Source: JAPHTQ01 sp050302275
Lineage (GTDB): Bacteria; Pseudomonadota; Gammaproteobacteria; Thiohalomonadales; Thiohalomonadaceae
Direction of reading: 5' to 3'
Length of the DNA stretch: 64,000 nt
Assembly (NCBI GenBank): GCA_050302275.1
Contig: JBNLAT010000007.1
Span: 32,296 to 96,295 of the forward strand
Under the pieces are notes generated by a model that saw only the letters and a program-made list of their open reading frames with translations, did no database searches and was not told where the DNA came from. Each line of letters starts with the position of its first letter. Position 1 is the stretch's first letter. Both the position numbers and the translations under genes were made by a program. Shown in pieces: positions 44,452-52,782 of the stretch.

Positions 44452-45442
44452 GTGGCGGCCCTCCCTGTACCCAGGGATCGTTTTCCGCAAACAGGTACTT
44501 CTCCAGCTCCGCCAGATCCGGTTCCGGGGACTGCTCGGCAAAGGGGATAATTTCTTCATCGATCCGCTTTTGCACCGCCTGTTCCATCTCTTTGAACTCA
44601 GCCTTATCCAACTCTCCCGTCTCGATCAGACGATCGCGCAGGATCAGGATCGGGTCGCGCTTGCGCCACGTCTCCTCCTCCTCGCGTTCACGGTAGGCGT
44701 TGGAGTCGGACATGGAGTGGCCGCGGTAGCGGTAGGTGTGCAGTTCCAACATGTAAGGCCCCTTGCCGGAACGGACATGCTCAACGGCCTTTTGTGCCGC
44801 GGTGTAAACCGCCTCGATATCCTGACCGTCGGCCTGGGCAGAAGGGATATTGTAGCTACAGGCACGCTTGTACTGCTCCGGTACCGCAGTGGAGCGATTG
44901 ATACGTGTACCGATACCGTAGAGATTGTTCTCGGTAATGTAGAGGACCGGCAGTTTCCACAGCGAGGCCATGTTGAGGGATTCGTGGAAAGTGCCCTGAT
45001 TGTTGGCAGCGTCACCGAGAAAGCAGAGCACGATCTCATCGCCACCCTTTAGCTGGATCGCCTTGGCCATGCCCGCCGCCAGCGGGAAAGGCCCACCCAC
45101 CAGCGCATAACCGCCCATGAAGCGCTGCTCCACATCGAACAGGTGCATCGAGCCACCACGACCTTTGGCGCAGCCGCTCTCCTTGCCGTAGAGTTCGGCC
45201 ATCACCGCCTTCGGGTCGACCCCGCTTTTAATCGCATGGATGTGGTCCCGATAACCGGTAATCACATAATCGTGACCGGGACGGGCCGCTTCCAGCACGC
45301 CATGGGCGCACGCCTCCTGCCCCGGATAGAGATGCAGGAAACCACCGATATGGTGCTCAACATAGGCTTCGTAACAGCGTTCTTCAAAGCGGCGAGCGAA
45401 TAACATTTCGCCCAACAGACGCTTTTTATCCGTGGAATCCAT
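44444..45442 (-). CDS. pdhA: Pyruvate dehydrogenase E1 component, alpha subunit
   Basis: 332 residues. The thiamine-diphosphate motif is FLGDAANNQGTFHESLN, and the phosphorylation-loop-like YRYRGHSMSDSNAYR is as in E1 alpha chains. GFLHLYPGQEACAHGV and RGHSMSD fit the pyruvate-specific type. The ATG at 45442 follows GGGGGAAGG; the frame stays open 22 codons upstream with weaker starts. It is the first gene of pdhA-pdhB-E2/E3, divergent from the NTF2-like gene across about 150 bp that must hold its promoter. Confidence 0.93.
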   Translation of the reverse strand: MDSTDKKRLLGEMLFARRFEERCYEAYVEHHIGGFLHLYPGQEACAHGVLEAARPGHDYVITGYRDHIHAIKSGVDPKAVMAELYGKESGCAKGRGGSMHLFDVEQRFMGGYALVGGPFPLAAGMAKAIQLKGGDEIVLCFLGDAANNQGTFHESLNMASLWKLPVLYITENNLYGIGTRINRSTAVPEQYKRACSYNIPSAQADGQDIEAVYTAAQKAVEHVRSGKGPYMLELHTYRYRGHSMSDSNAYREREEEETWRKRDPILILRDRLIETGELDKAEFKEMEQAVQKRIDEEIIPFAEQSPEPDLAELEKYLFAENDPWVQGGPPHG

Positions 45443-45590
45443 TACCTTCCCCCTGTCATCATGAACCGCGGACATGTGTTTGTAATGGGGATAACCCGCC
45501 TGAATCAAAAGCGGAACATTTAAGGCTACAGCGTAGCTTGTTGTAGTCTGACCACCACCCCGCTAATATCCATTTTCGTAATATGTTTTT

Positions 45591-45998
45591 ATGGATACGG
45601 AAGTGCCTACCCCCCAGGAAGCCGAAGTTATCGTTCTCGCCTGGCTGAAAAACCTCAGCCGCAGCGTCGCCGAGCATGACCTCCCCGCACACATGCAACT
45701 GGTGTCACGTCAGGTAAAAGTCGTCGGCATCCCCAATGCTGGGACCATCGATTATGACGGCTGGAAGCTGCGTCGCTTCAATGAGTTCAACGGCAAACTG
45801 CTACAAAACCTCAGTTATCAGCTACGTGCGATCGTCAACACCAAAGAGACGCAAATCGTCTTCAATGTGCAGGAGACGATGAAGGCCCGTAATGGCAAAG
45901 CTATCGTCGCCAATAAGGATGTGATGCTACAGAAGGAAGAGGATGGGCAGTGGCGGGTACGCTACGAGCGTTACGACGAGATTATTCGACCGCACTAG
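45591..45998 (+). CDS. NTF2-like hypothetical protein
   Basis: 135 residues, predicted to be a small alpha+beta cone of the NTF2/SnoaL type, with an N-terminal helix (AEVIVLAWLKNLSRSVAEHD), then strands ending VMLQKEEDGQWRVRYERYDEIIRP. No catalytic residues are evident. Its last 17 bases overlap the 3' end of the convergent permease gene. It is divergent from pdhA. The function is unknown. Confidence 0.75.
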   Translation: MDTEVPTPQEAEVIVLAWLKNLSRSVAEHDLPAHMQLVSRQVKVVGIPNAGTIDYDGWKLRRFNEFNGKLLQNLSYQLRAIVNTKETQIVFNVQETMKARNGKAIVANKDVMLQKEEDGQWRVRYERYDEIIRPH

Positions 45999-47055
45999 CC
46001 TCACTTTGTTGCTTTCCCGGCCGTGGCCAGGCGCTGAGAATGGCGCTAAACAGGGTTGCCAACGGGATAGCAAAGAAGACGCCCCAGAATCCCCACAGAC
46101 CACCGAACACCAGAATCGCTACGATAATTGCCACCGGGTGCAGATTGACCACCTCGGAGAAGAGCAGCGGCACCAACACGTTACCGTCCAACGCCTGCAC
46201 AATGCCGTAAGCGACCATCAACCAGGCAAAATCGGCGCCCCATCCCCACTGGAAGTAGGCCACCACCGCCACGGGTGCGGTGACCGCCGCCGCGCCGATA
46301 TAGGGCACCACCACAGACAATCCCACCAGCACCGCCAGCAGGATCGAGTATTTCAGGTCCATGAAGAAGAAGACCACGAAGGTCACTGCACCGACGATCA
46401 GGATCTCCCAGAACTTGCCACGCACGTAGTTACCCAACTGCTGATCCACCTCACGCCATACTTGCGATACCAGCTGGTGTTCATTGGGCAGAAACGAGGT
46501 CAACCAGCCTGTGAGACGTGTTTTGTCCTTGAGGAAAAAGAACACCAGCAGCGGCACCAGAATCAGGTAGACCAGCAGGGTAATCACGCCGGGAATAGAG
46601 GAAAGTGACAGGGAGAGCAGCCGATGCCCCTGCGCGCTCACTTCACGGGAGAGCAGATCGAAGAGCTCGCGAACCTGCCCTTCAGAGATAAAGCTGTAGT
46701 TCTCCGGCAGTCGCAGTAACGCCTCGCGTCCCTTTTGTACGTAGTTGGGCAGTTCACGGGCAAACTCCGCCGCCTGCCCCCACAATAGCGGCACCACGGC
46801 AAAGAGCAGGAACATCAGGAAGGTAATGAAAGCGAGATAGACCAGCAGGAAGACATGTTTGCGCTGCCAGTCGCGTCGCTCCATTGCACCGACAATACCT
46901 TCCAGCAGATAGGCGATGACGATACTGGCAAGCACCGGGGCCAGCATGGTGCCGAAGGTCAGGACGATACCGAAGCCGAACAGCAGCAACACCGCCAGCA
47001 ACACCGCCTGCGGGTCGGTAAAGTAACGCTGGAACCACTGCCTGATAATCTCCAT
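45982..47055 (-). CDS. AI-2E family (PerM-like) membrane transporter
   Basis: 357 residues with about eight hydrophobic segments in the paired N- and C-terminal groups typical of the AI-2E/PerM family. It includes the conserved late segments VVPYIGAAAVTAPV and VQALDGNVLVPLLFSEVVNLHPVAIIVAILVFG. Members have been linked to autoinducer-2 export or Na+/H+ exchange, and the substrate here is not predictable. Its ATG overlaps the stop of the upstream hypothetical gene by one base (TAATG), so they are translated together. Confidence 0.9.
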   Translation of the reverse strand: MEIIRQWFQRYFTDPQAVLLAVLLLFGFGIVLTFGTMLAPVLASIVIAYLLEGIVGAMERRDWQRKHVFLLVYLAFITFLMFLLFAVVPLLWGQAAEFARELPNYVQKGREALLRLPENYSFISEGQVRELFDLLSREVSAQGHRLLSLSLSSIPGVITLLVYLILVPLLVFFFLKDKTRLTGWLTSFLPNEHQLVSQVWREVDQQLGNYVRGKFWEILIVGAVTFVVFFFMDLKYSILLAVLVGLSVVVPYIGAAAVTAPVAVVAYFQWGWGADFAWLMVAYGIVQALDGNVLVPLLFSEVVNLHPVAIIVAILVFGGLWGFWGVFFAIPLATLFSAILSAWPRPGKQQSEASAVE

Positions 47056-47423
47056 TAGCCGTCAAATTGCTCCAGAAACTTGTCGAAATCACGGCGAAAG
47101 ATCGCTTCCAACTCGTCGATCACCTCTTCCGCCGGACGCCCCTGCATCAGGTGCTGCGCCATCAGCGCACTGGCCTCATTCAGCATCTTGGAGTGATCGA
47201 GCATGTGGTAAGTTTCGCGCAAGCGCTTCAAGGCCGCCACCACGTTCTCCTCGGCGGGACGCGGAATCGGCTTCGGCTCCAGAGATGCGGGTTTGACGGG
47301 GGTGCTACGCGCAGCAAGAAACTCGGCGAAGTCGAGCAGGGTTTTGCGCTCCGCTTCAGGCAGTTGCGCGTAGATCTGCGCCAGCCGTTTCTCCGCTTTG
47401 TTCTTGCTCTCAGGAACCAACAT
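47055..47423 (-). CDS. Hypothetical helical protein
   Basis: 122 residues, largely alpha-helical and highly charged (KNKAEKRLAQIYAQLPEAERKTLLDFAEFLAAR), without a signal or membrane segment. Its end overlaps the permease start and it lies 6 bases after the LysR gene, giving the order lysR-hypothetical-permease on one strand. It may be a cytoplasmic partner of the permease. No family is recognised with confidence. Confidence 0.75.
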   Translation of the reverse strand: MLVPESKNKAEKRLAQIYAQLPEAERKTLLDFAEFLAARSTPVKPASLEPKPIPRPAEENVVAALKRLRETYHMLDHSKMLNEASALMAQHLMQGRPAEEVIDELEAIFRRDFDKFLEQFDG

Positions 47424-47429
47424 GCAGGA

Positions 47430-48332
47430 TCAGGCCTGATGCTCCTGGCAATACTGACGGGCAAAATCGAGCAGTTTCTCCATCGCCCGCAGCCGGAACT
47501 TCTGTTTTTGATGAACAAAGGAGAAAGGTCTTTCCAGAGGCATTTCCAGATTAATCGCTACCAGCGAACCGAGCTTCAACTCCTTTTCGATAGTGGCACG
47601 GGAAAGAATCGAGATCCCCATACCTGCCTCCACCGCACCCTTGACCGCCTCGGGGCTGCCCAGCTCCATCACGATATCAAGATCCTGCGGATTGCCGCCG
47701 GCATCGGTTACCGCCTCCAGCATTACCTCGCGGGTACCGGAACCCTCTTCACGACAGATGTAGGGGTGACGGGTCAACTCAAGAATCGGCACTTTCTTCA
47801 TCTTCGCCAGTTCATGACCCGGCGGCACGATCAGCACCATCTGGTCCATACGGCAGGTCTCCACCACCAGATTTTTGTTGCCTACGGGCGCCTCGACCAC
47901 ACCGAGGTCGATAATGTTGTTCTCCACCATGGAGACGATGCCATCGGTATTGGCCACCTGCAGACGGATGGAAACCTCGGGGTATTTGGCCTTGAAGTCG
48001 CCGAGCAGCGCCGGGAGCATGTACTCGGCGATGGTGGTACTCGCGCCCAGCAGCAATACGCCACTCACCTCGCCGGTCAGGTCGCGTACCGCGTTTTCCA
48101 TTTCCGAGTAGAGGGAGAAGATTCGGTCGGCGTATTCGTAAACACGCTGTCCCGCGTCGGTCAGACTAATGCGGTTGTGGGTCCGGTCGAACAACCGGGT
48201 ATTGAAGTATTCCTCAAGCTGGCGCACCTGAAAGGTAACCGCCGGCTGAGTCATGTGTAGCGACTCGGCCGCCTTGGTAAAACTGAGCAACCGTGCCACG
48301 GTGTGAAACACCTGCAGTCGACGATCCGCCAT
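47430..48332 (-). CDS. LysR-type transcriptional regulator
   Basis: 300 residues. The N-terminal winged helix-turn-helix is VFHTVARLLSFTKAAESLHMTQPAVTFQVRQLEEYF. The substrate-binding domain follows (about residues 90-295, with VSGVLLLGASTTIAEYMLPALL and EAVKGAVEAGMGISILSRATIEKEL) and resembles the CysB/CbbR-like branch. The ATG at 48332 has GGAGG five bases upstream. Targets probably include the genes downstream on the same strand, but no operator was identified. Confidence 0.92.
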   Translation of the reverse strand: MADRRLQVFHTVARLLSFTKAAESLHMTQPAVTFQVRQLEEYFNTRLFDRTHNRISLTDAGQRVYEYADRIFSLYSEMENAVRDLTGEVSGVLLLGASTTIAEYMLPALLGDFKAKYPEVSIRLQVANTDGIVSMVENNIIDLGVVEAPVGNKNLVVETCRMDQMVLIVPPGHELAKMKKVPILELTRHPYICREEGSGTREVMLEAVTDAGGNPQDLDIVMELGSPEAVKGAVEAGMGISILSRATIEKELKLGSLVAINLEMPLERPFSFVHQKQKFRLRAMEKLLDFARQYCQEHQA

Positions 48333-48422
48333 ACCTGCCTCCAACCCTGAGATAATAGTGTCAACAAATTTTATGGAGGACAAGCATACTTTATATCGGT
48401 GAGCGGGGACAACGTTTCCAAA

Positions 48423-48767
48423 TCAATGCAGGGTGTCGCGGGACTCCTCGGCGGGCTGTTCATGCACGACGTGATCGCCCAGATCCAGGTGAGAAGCCAC
48501 TACCCGCGGTCCCATCAGGGCGATCTGACCAAAACGGCGCTGCTCGCCGTCACCGCTGAATTCGAAACCATAGCGACGCAGGAAGCCCACTCGACCGGTC
48601 ACATCCCGTTGCGGTTTCATCCCCTGCAAGGCCACCGTCTCGTCGAGCAACTGCTGCCCGTGGCTCTCGCACAGGCGCCGCGCCGCTCGTACTGCCGCTT
48701 CCTTGGCCACCGTTCCGCTGAACCAGCCCCAGGCGATCAATCCCAGGGCCAGCAATATCCACTCCAC
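48423..48767 (-). CDS. DUF3301 family membrane-anchored protein
   Basis: 114 residues starting with a membrane helix (MEWILLALGLIAWGWFSG), then the conserved CESHGQQLLDETVALQGMKP and LRRYGFEFSGDGEQRRFGQI of DUF3301, a gammaproteobacterial family of unknown function. It begins 32 bases after the GspE-like gene on the same strand and is probably co-transcribed with it. Confidence 0.87.
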   Translation of the reverse strand: MEWILLALGLIAWGWFSGTVAKEAAVRAARRLCESHGQQLLDETVALQGMKPQRDVTGRVGFLRRYGFEFSGDGEQRRFGQIALMGPRVVASHLDLGDHVVHEQPAEESRDTLH

Positions 48768-48799
48768 GGCTTAACTCCGCCCGGACCGACGTTGCACCA

Positions 48800-50593
48800 T
48801 CACTCCTCCAACGCCACCGGGGTCACTCGCACCACCTCCTCAATGGAGGTCACGCCATCGGCCACCTTCTGCAACCCGGCAAGACGCAGTGCCTTCATTC
48901 CCTCTTTCAGGGCCTGCTTGCGCAGCTCGTGCATATTGGCGCCGCGGGTCACCATCCCCTGAATGGTGGGGGAGTAATCCATCATTTCGTAGATCCCGGT
49001 GCGACCGCTATAGCCGGTGTGACGGCATTCGGTACAGCCAACTGCGCGGTAAACCTTTTTCGGCTTGTCCGACTTGAACGGCTGGATCAACTGCTTCCAC
49101 TCCTCGTCGGGGAAATCGACCGCCTCCTTACAGTGGGGACAGAGCTTGCGCACCAGGCGCTGCGCCACCACTGCCAGCAACACCGAGTTGATCATGTAGG
49201 GTTGCACGCCGATATCCATCAGGCGGCTAATCGCCGAGGGCGCATCGTTGGTGTGCAGGGTAGAGAAGACCAGATGGCCGGTCAGCGCCGCCTGCACCGC
49301 CATCTCGGCGGTCTCGCTATCGCGGATCTCGCCGACCATGATGATGTCCGGGTCCTGGCGCAACAGGGTACGAATCCCCGCGGCGAAATCGACGCCGATG
49401 CCGTGCTGTACCTGCATCTGATTGAGTGCCGGGTCGACCATCTCGATGGGGTCTTCCACAGTGCAGATATTGACCTCCGGCTTGGCCAGCATCTTCAGGG
49501 TCGAATAGAGGGTGGTGGTCTTACCGGAACCGGTCGGACCGGTCAGCAGGATAATGCCGTTGGGCTGACGCACCAGTTCGCTCCAGAACTGCTCGTCCGA
49601 GGGGGAAAAACCCATCTCGGCAAAGCCTTTGACCAATACCTCCGGGTCGAAGATACGCATCACCATCTTTTCGCCGAAGGCGGTGGGCATGGTGGAGAGA
49701 CGCAGTTCCAGCTCCACCCCGTCGGGGGTGCGGGTCTTCATCCGCCCGTCCTGGGGACGGCGCTTTTCTGCCACGTCCATCCGACCGAGGATCTTGATCC
49801 GACTGGTCACCGCGGCCATCACGCCCGGCGGCAATTCGTAAACCTGATGCATCACCCCATCGATACGAAAACGGATATAACCGGTATCACGACGCGGTTC
49901 GACATGGATATCACTGGCGCGCTGTTCGAAGGCGTATTGCAGCAACCAGTCAACGATGGAGACCACATGGTGGTCGTTGGCATCGAGCTTGCCGCTCTTG
50001 CCCATCTCCATCAGCTGTTCCAGATTCTGGATTCCGCTACCGCTGCGCCCGCCCTTCTCTTCACGGGCCTCGAACACCGACTTGGAGATACTGAAGAACT
50101 CCAGGGTGTAGCGCTCGATCTCATCGGGCGTGGCAAGGACTCGCTTGAATTGCTTGTGCAGCAGACGGTCCAGTTCATCTTCCCAGTCGGTGCGCAGGGG
50201 CTGACTGGTGGCAATGGTCACCACATCGCCATTTACTTCGAGGGGCAGGATGGAAAAGTTTCTGGCGTAGGCCATCGACATCAGAGCGGTCACCTGAGCC
50301 ACATTGACCTTAAGCGGATTGATGATCACTACTTCCAGGTTGAGTCTCTCACCCAGCCAGCGAGTCAGCGCCTCCTGGGTCATCTCCTTGGCGGAAGACT
50401 TGGTGCCGTCGCGGTAGAACTCCTCGATCACCTTAAAGGGATGACGCTTGCTCAAAGCAAACTTTTGCAAGGTCACCAGTTGTGCCGCTTCATCGGTGCT
50501 AATCCGGCCATCCTCAATCAACCAGTCGAGCACCTCCTGCAGTCCCAGTTCGTGCCCCGGCATCCCTTTTGTTGTCTGGTTCGCTTTTGCCAT
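48800..50593 (-). CDS. GspE/PilB-family secretion or pilus assembly ATPase
   Basis: About 597 residues. The N-terminal MshE/GspE-type domain (residues 20-190) is followed by the hexameric ATPase with Walker A GPTGSGKTTTLYSTLK, an Asp box (CTVEDPIEM), Walker B (DPDIIMVGEIRDSETAEMA) and a zinc-binding CPHC...CTEC pair near the C terminus. These power type II secretion or type IV pilus assembly. No other gsp or pil genes lie in the window, so the partner machine is elsewhere. Met codons at 50599 and 50593 are the likely starts; the open frame runs further into the pyrC promoter region. Confidence 0.88.
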   Translation of the reverse strand: MAKANQTTKGMPGHELGLQEVLDWLIEDGRISTDEAAQLVTLQKFALSKRHPFKVIEEFYRDGTKSSAKEMTQEALTRWLGERLNLEVVIINPLKVNVAQVTALMSMAYARNFSILPLEVNGDVVTIATSQPLRTDWEDELDRLLHKQFKRVLATPDEIERYTLEFFSISKSVFEAREEKGGRSGSGIQNLEQLMEMGKSGKLDANDHHVVSIVDWLLQYAFEQRASDIHVEPRRDTGYIRFRIDGVMHQVYELPPGVMAAVTSRIKILGRMDVAEKRRPQDGRMKTRTPDGVELELRLSTMPTAFGEKMVMRIFDPEVLVKGFAEMGFSPSDEQFWSELVRQPNGIILLTGPTGSGKTTTLYSTLKMLAKPEVNICTVEDPIEMVDPALNQMQVQHGIGVDFAAGIRTLLRQDPDIIMVGEIRDSETAEMAVQAALTGHLVFSTLHTNDAPSAISRLMDIGVQPYMINSVLLAVVAQRLVRKLCPHCKEAVDFPDEEWKQLIQPFKSDKPKKVYRAVGCTECRHTGYSGRTGIYEMMDYSPTIQGMVTRGANMHELRKQALKEGMKALRLAGLQKVADGVTSIEEVVRVTPVALEE

Positions 50594-50737
50594 ACTCATC
50601 TGCCAATCGCTATGCGGAATAGCCCCATGGTAAACCATCCACGCGGGTAAACAACGTGCATTGGCGCAAATCCCGCCCTCGCTGTGCTCCGTAAGCGCCT
50701 GTGGCATAATGCCGCATCACACTTATTGGTAAAGACC

Positions 50738-51769
50738 GTGGATACCATTACCCTCACCCGCCCCGATGACTGGCACCTTCACCTGCGCGATGGCGACGCG
50801 CTGAAGGCGGTTGTAGCCCATAGCGCCGAGCGCTTCGGCCGCGCCATTGTGATGCCCAATCTGCGCCCGCCGGTGACCACCACCGAACAGGCGCTGGCCT
50901 ACCGCGAGCGCATTCTGGCGGCGCTGCCAGAGGGCAGCCAGTTCCAGCCGCTGATGACCATCTACCTCACCGACAACACCCCGCCGGAAGAGATCGCCCG
51001 CGCCAAAGAAAGCGGTGCTATCCAGGCGGTGAAACTCTACCCTGCCGGAGCGACTACCAACTCCGACTCCGGCCTCACCGACATCCACAAGGCCGAAGCC
51101 ACCCTGCGTGCCATGGCCGAATGCGGCATGCCGCTGCTGGTCCATGGTGAGGTCACCGATAACAGCGTCGACATCTTCGACCGCGAGCGGGTATTCCTGG
51201 AAACCGTGCTGGCGCCGTTACTGGAACGCATCCCGGATCTGAAAGTCGTGGCGGAACACATCACCACCGCGGAGATGGCGCGCTTCGTTCTCGCTGCTGG
51301 TGAGAATGTTGGCGCCACCATCACCCCGCAACATCTGCTGCTCAACCGCAATGCACTACTCGCTGGCGATATTCGCCCGCACAACTACTGCCTGCCGGTA
51401 CTCAAGCGTGAATCGCACCGCGAAGTGCTGATGGAAATGGCAACCTCCGGCAATCCAAAATTCTTCCTCGGCACCGACAGCGCGCCGCACGCGAAGAGCG
51501 CCAAAGAGTGCGCCTGTGGTTGTGCCGGGATCTACTCCGCCCACGCCGCCATCGAACTCTACGCCGAAGCATTTGACCGCGCCGGTGCGCTGGATAAGCT
51601 GGAAGGGTTTGCCAGTTTCCATGGTGCCGACTTCTACGGACTGCCGCGTAACACCGACACGATCACGCTGAAGCGTGAAGAGTGGGAAGTGCCGGGGAGT
51701 TATAAGTTTGGTGGGGAGGAGTTGGTGCCGATGAGGGCGGGGGAAGTGGTTGGTTGGAAGTTGGTTTGA
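50738..51769 (+). CDS. pyrC: Dihydroorotase
   Basis: PyrC cyclises carbamoyl-aspartate to dihydroorotate in pyrimidine synthesis. At about 343 residues it is the class II type, near E. coli PyrC (348). The metal-binding motif PDDWHLHLRDGD is at the N terminus, KLYPAGATTNSDSG carries the bridging lysine, and FFLGTDSAPHAKSAKE carries the catalytic Asp. The likely start is GTG at 50738 (giving MDTITLTRPDDWH); no ATG lies in a suitable place, and an ATG 18 codons up would overlap the divergent promoter region. It is followed directly by the left repeat of the island. Confidence 0.95.
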   Translation: MDTITLTRPDDWHLHLRDGDALKAVVAHSAERFGRAIVMPNLRPPVTTTEQALAYRERILAALPEGSQFQPLMTIYLTDNTPPEEIARAKESGAIQAVKLYPAGATTNSDSGLTDIHKAEATLRAMAECGMPLLVHGEVTDNSVDIFDRERVFLETVLAPLLERIPDLKVVAEHITTAEMARFVLAAGENVGATITPQHLLLNRNALLAGDIRPHNYCLPVLKRESHREVLMEMATSGNPKFFLGTDSAPHAKSAKECACGCAGIYSAHAAIELYAEAFDRAGALDKLEGFASFHGADFYGLPRNTDTITLKREEWEVPGSYKFGGEELVPMRAGEVVGWKLV

Positions 51770-51773
51770 GTTG

Positions 51774-52047
51774 GTGTCGCTGCGCGACGGATAACTGCAT
51801 TTGAAAACGGGGACTCGCCCCCGCGGGCGAGGTACTTTCTTATGGCGATAAGAAAGTACCCAAAGAAACGCTCCCGAAATTCTCGCCCCTTCGGGGTTCC
51901 CTCGTTGCTCGCTTCGGTCGGGCATTGCAGACAGGCCGTCCATGGCCTGACTGCAACGTTGCGCACCTCCTGTGCGCAACCCTGTCGGGCTATTCCTCCC
52001 CACACTCCGCTACTCGGCGGAATTGACGGGCCCAAAACCGCTTCGCT
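51774..52047 (+). repeat. Left copy of an inverted repeat flanking the island
   Basis: About 274 bp beginning just after pyrC. It contains a small hairpin GTCGC-TGC-GCGAC, a perfect hairpin TACTTTCTTAT-GGCG-ATAAGAAAGTA (51833-51858) and the end CCCAAAACCGCTTCG. The reverse complement of 54571-54854 matches it with the same order of landmarks. This type of hairpin repeat with an AAAGTA-C-CAAAGAAA core is a dispersed element in many proteobacteria. Short open frames here appear to be by-products of the repeat. Confidence 0.75.
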
Positions 52048-52215
52048 GTAATCCTGTGACAAATCCCCACAATTGAGCCCTCATCATTCACGTGCTATAA
52101 CCGAAAAAAACATGGAGGTAGAACAATGATCAACCGAACCCGCCCCCATAACCGGAGATATCGTGCTATGCGGAATCCGTCTAACAAAATATTACCAGCA
52201 TCAATCTAACGCACT

Positions 52216-52222
52216 GTTAGCT
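52216..52222 (+). other. Possible cassette boundary (GTTAGCT core site)
   Basis: GTTAGCT fits the GTTRRRY-like core where integrases cut in attI/attC sites, with one mismatch. It lies 17 bases before the start of the gene at 52239. No complete attC with paired L sites can be drawn upstream, so this is only a candidate left edge of a gene cassette. The interval 52048-52238 otherwise shows no gene. Confidence 0.4.
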
Positions 52223-52238
52223 GCATGAGATAAGGAAT

Positions 52239-52709
52239 ATGTGCTTGACTATTGTTGAATGGGTTCAGGTTATTACAGAAATAGTTACGGCAGTTACAGC
52301 TGTAGTTATGGCTGTGCTGGCTTATAGAACCTACCTTATGACGCCGGAGCAAGAGTCGGAAGAAGAAAAAGTCACAACTGAGGTTGTCGCCGAAGACAAG
52401 GTGTCTCAGATATTGATATTTAAAACATCCAAACAGAAAACAACACTTAAAATTACTAATCAAGGTTTAGAGTGTCATATAGAAGATTCTCGAAAGGGAA
52501 AGGGTGGCCATCAGTGGACGCTGACTAAACATGAAGTAACAAACATCTTGAAGCAGCAGTTATATTCAGTAAACCCTGGAGTTAAGGCTACGGTAGGAAC
52601 TATTAATATTGGCCCAAGAAGAGGCTGGCTATATTCAAAGTCACTATTTCCTGATCCAGATTATTTGAAGGGTGAAATCAAGCAGGTTCTAGAAAATGTT
52701 AGCGACTAA
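52239..52709 (+). CDS. Small membrane-anchored hypothetical protein (cassette gene)
   Basis: 156 residues: one N-terminal membrane helix (VITEIVTAVTAVVMAVLAY), then an acidic linker (TPEQESEEEKVTTEVVAED) and a cytoplasmic alpha+beta domain (ILIFKTSKQKTTLKITNQG...GWLYSKSLFPDPDYLKG). No family is recognised. The gene is AT-rich compared with pyrC, and its TAA stop lies inside the first arm of an attC-like site, the normal arrangement for a gene cassette. It may act with the AbiJ-like gene after it, though cassette neighbours are often unrelated. Confidence 0.72.
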   Translation: MCLTIVEWVQVITEIVTAVTAVVMAVLAYRTYLMTPEQESEEEKVTTEVVAEDKVSQILIFKTSKQKTTLKITNQGLECHIEDSRKGKGGHQWTLTKHEVTNILKQQLYSVNPGVKATVGTINIGPRRGWLYSKSLFPDPDYLKGEIKQVLENVSD

Positions 52710-52771
52710 CCAGGCGCTTCAGCCGATTCGTCTCCGTTGCAGTTCCTCTTGGCTGAACTTAAACGTTATAC
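52705..52771 (+). other. attC-like integron recombination site
   Basis: The outer arms are TAAC (52707-52710) and GTTA (52765-52768). The inner arms are TTCAGCC (52718-52724) and GGCTGAA (52751-52757), perfectly complementary. Seven bases separate outer and inner arms on both sides, as in classical attC sites (R''-L''...L'-R'). The total of about 67 bp is within the known range. The upstream gene's stop codon is inside the left arm and the next gene starts 12 bases beyond the right arm. GTTATAC differs from GTTRRRY at one position. No integrase gene is in the window. Confidence 0.7.
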
Positions 52772-52782
52772 CTTGATTACAT

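Noticed and set aside
48929..50650. Long plus-strand open frame of 573 codons opposite the GspE/PilB ATPase gene
   Set aside because: It is a shadow of a strongly conserved ATPase gene on the other strand; the protein has low-complexity His/Gly/Arg-rich sequence and no family features.
52182..52222. A complete second attC upstream of the first cassette gene
   Set aside because: TAAC and GTTA are present but the inner arms at the expected distance do not pair, so only a possible core boundary is listed.
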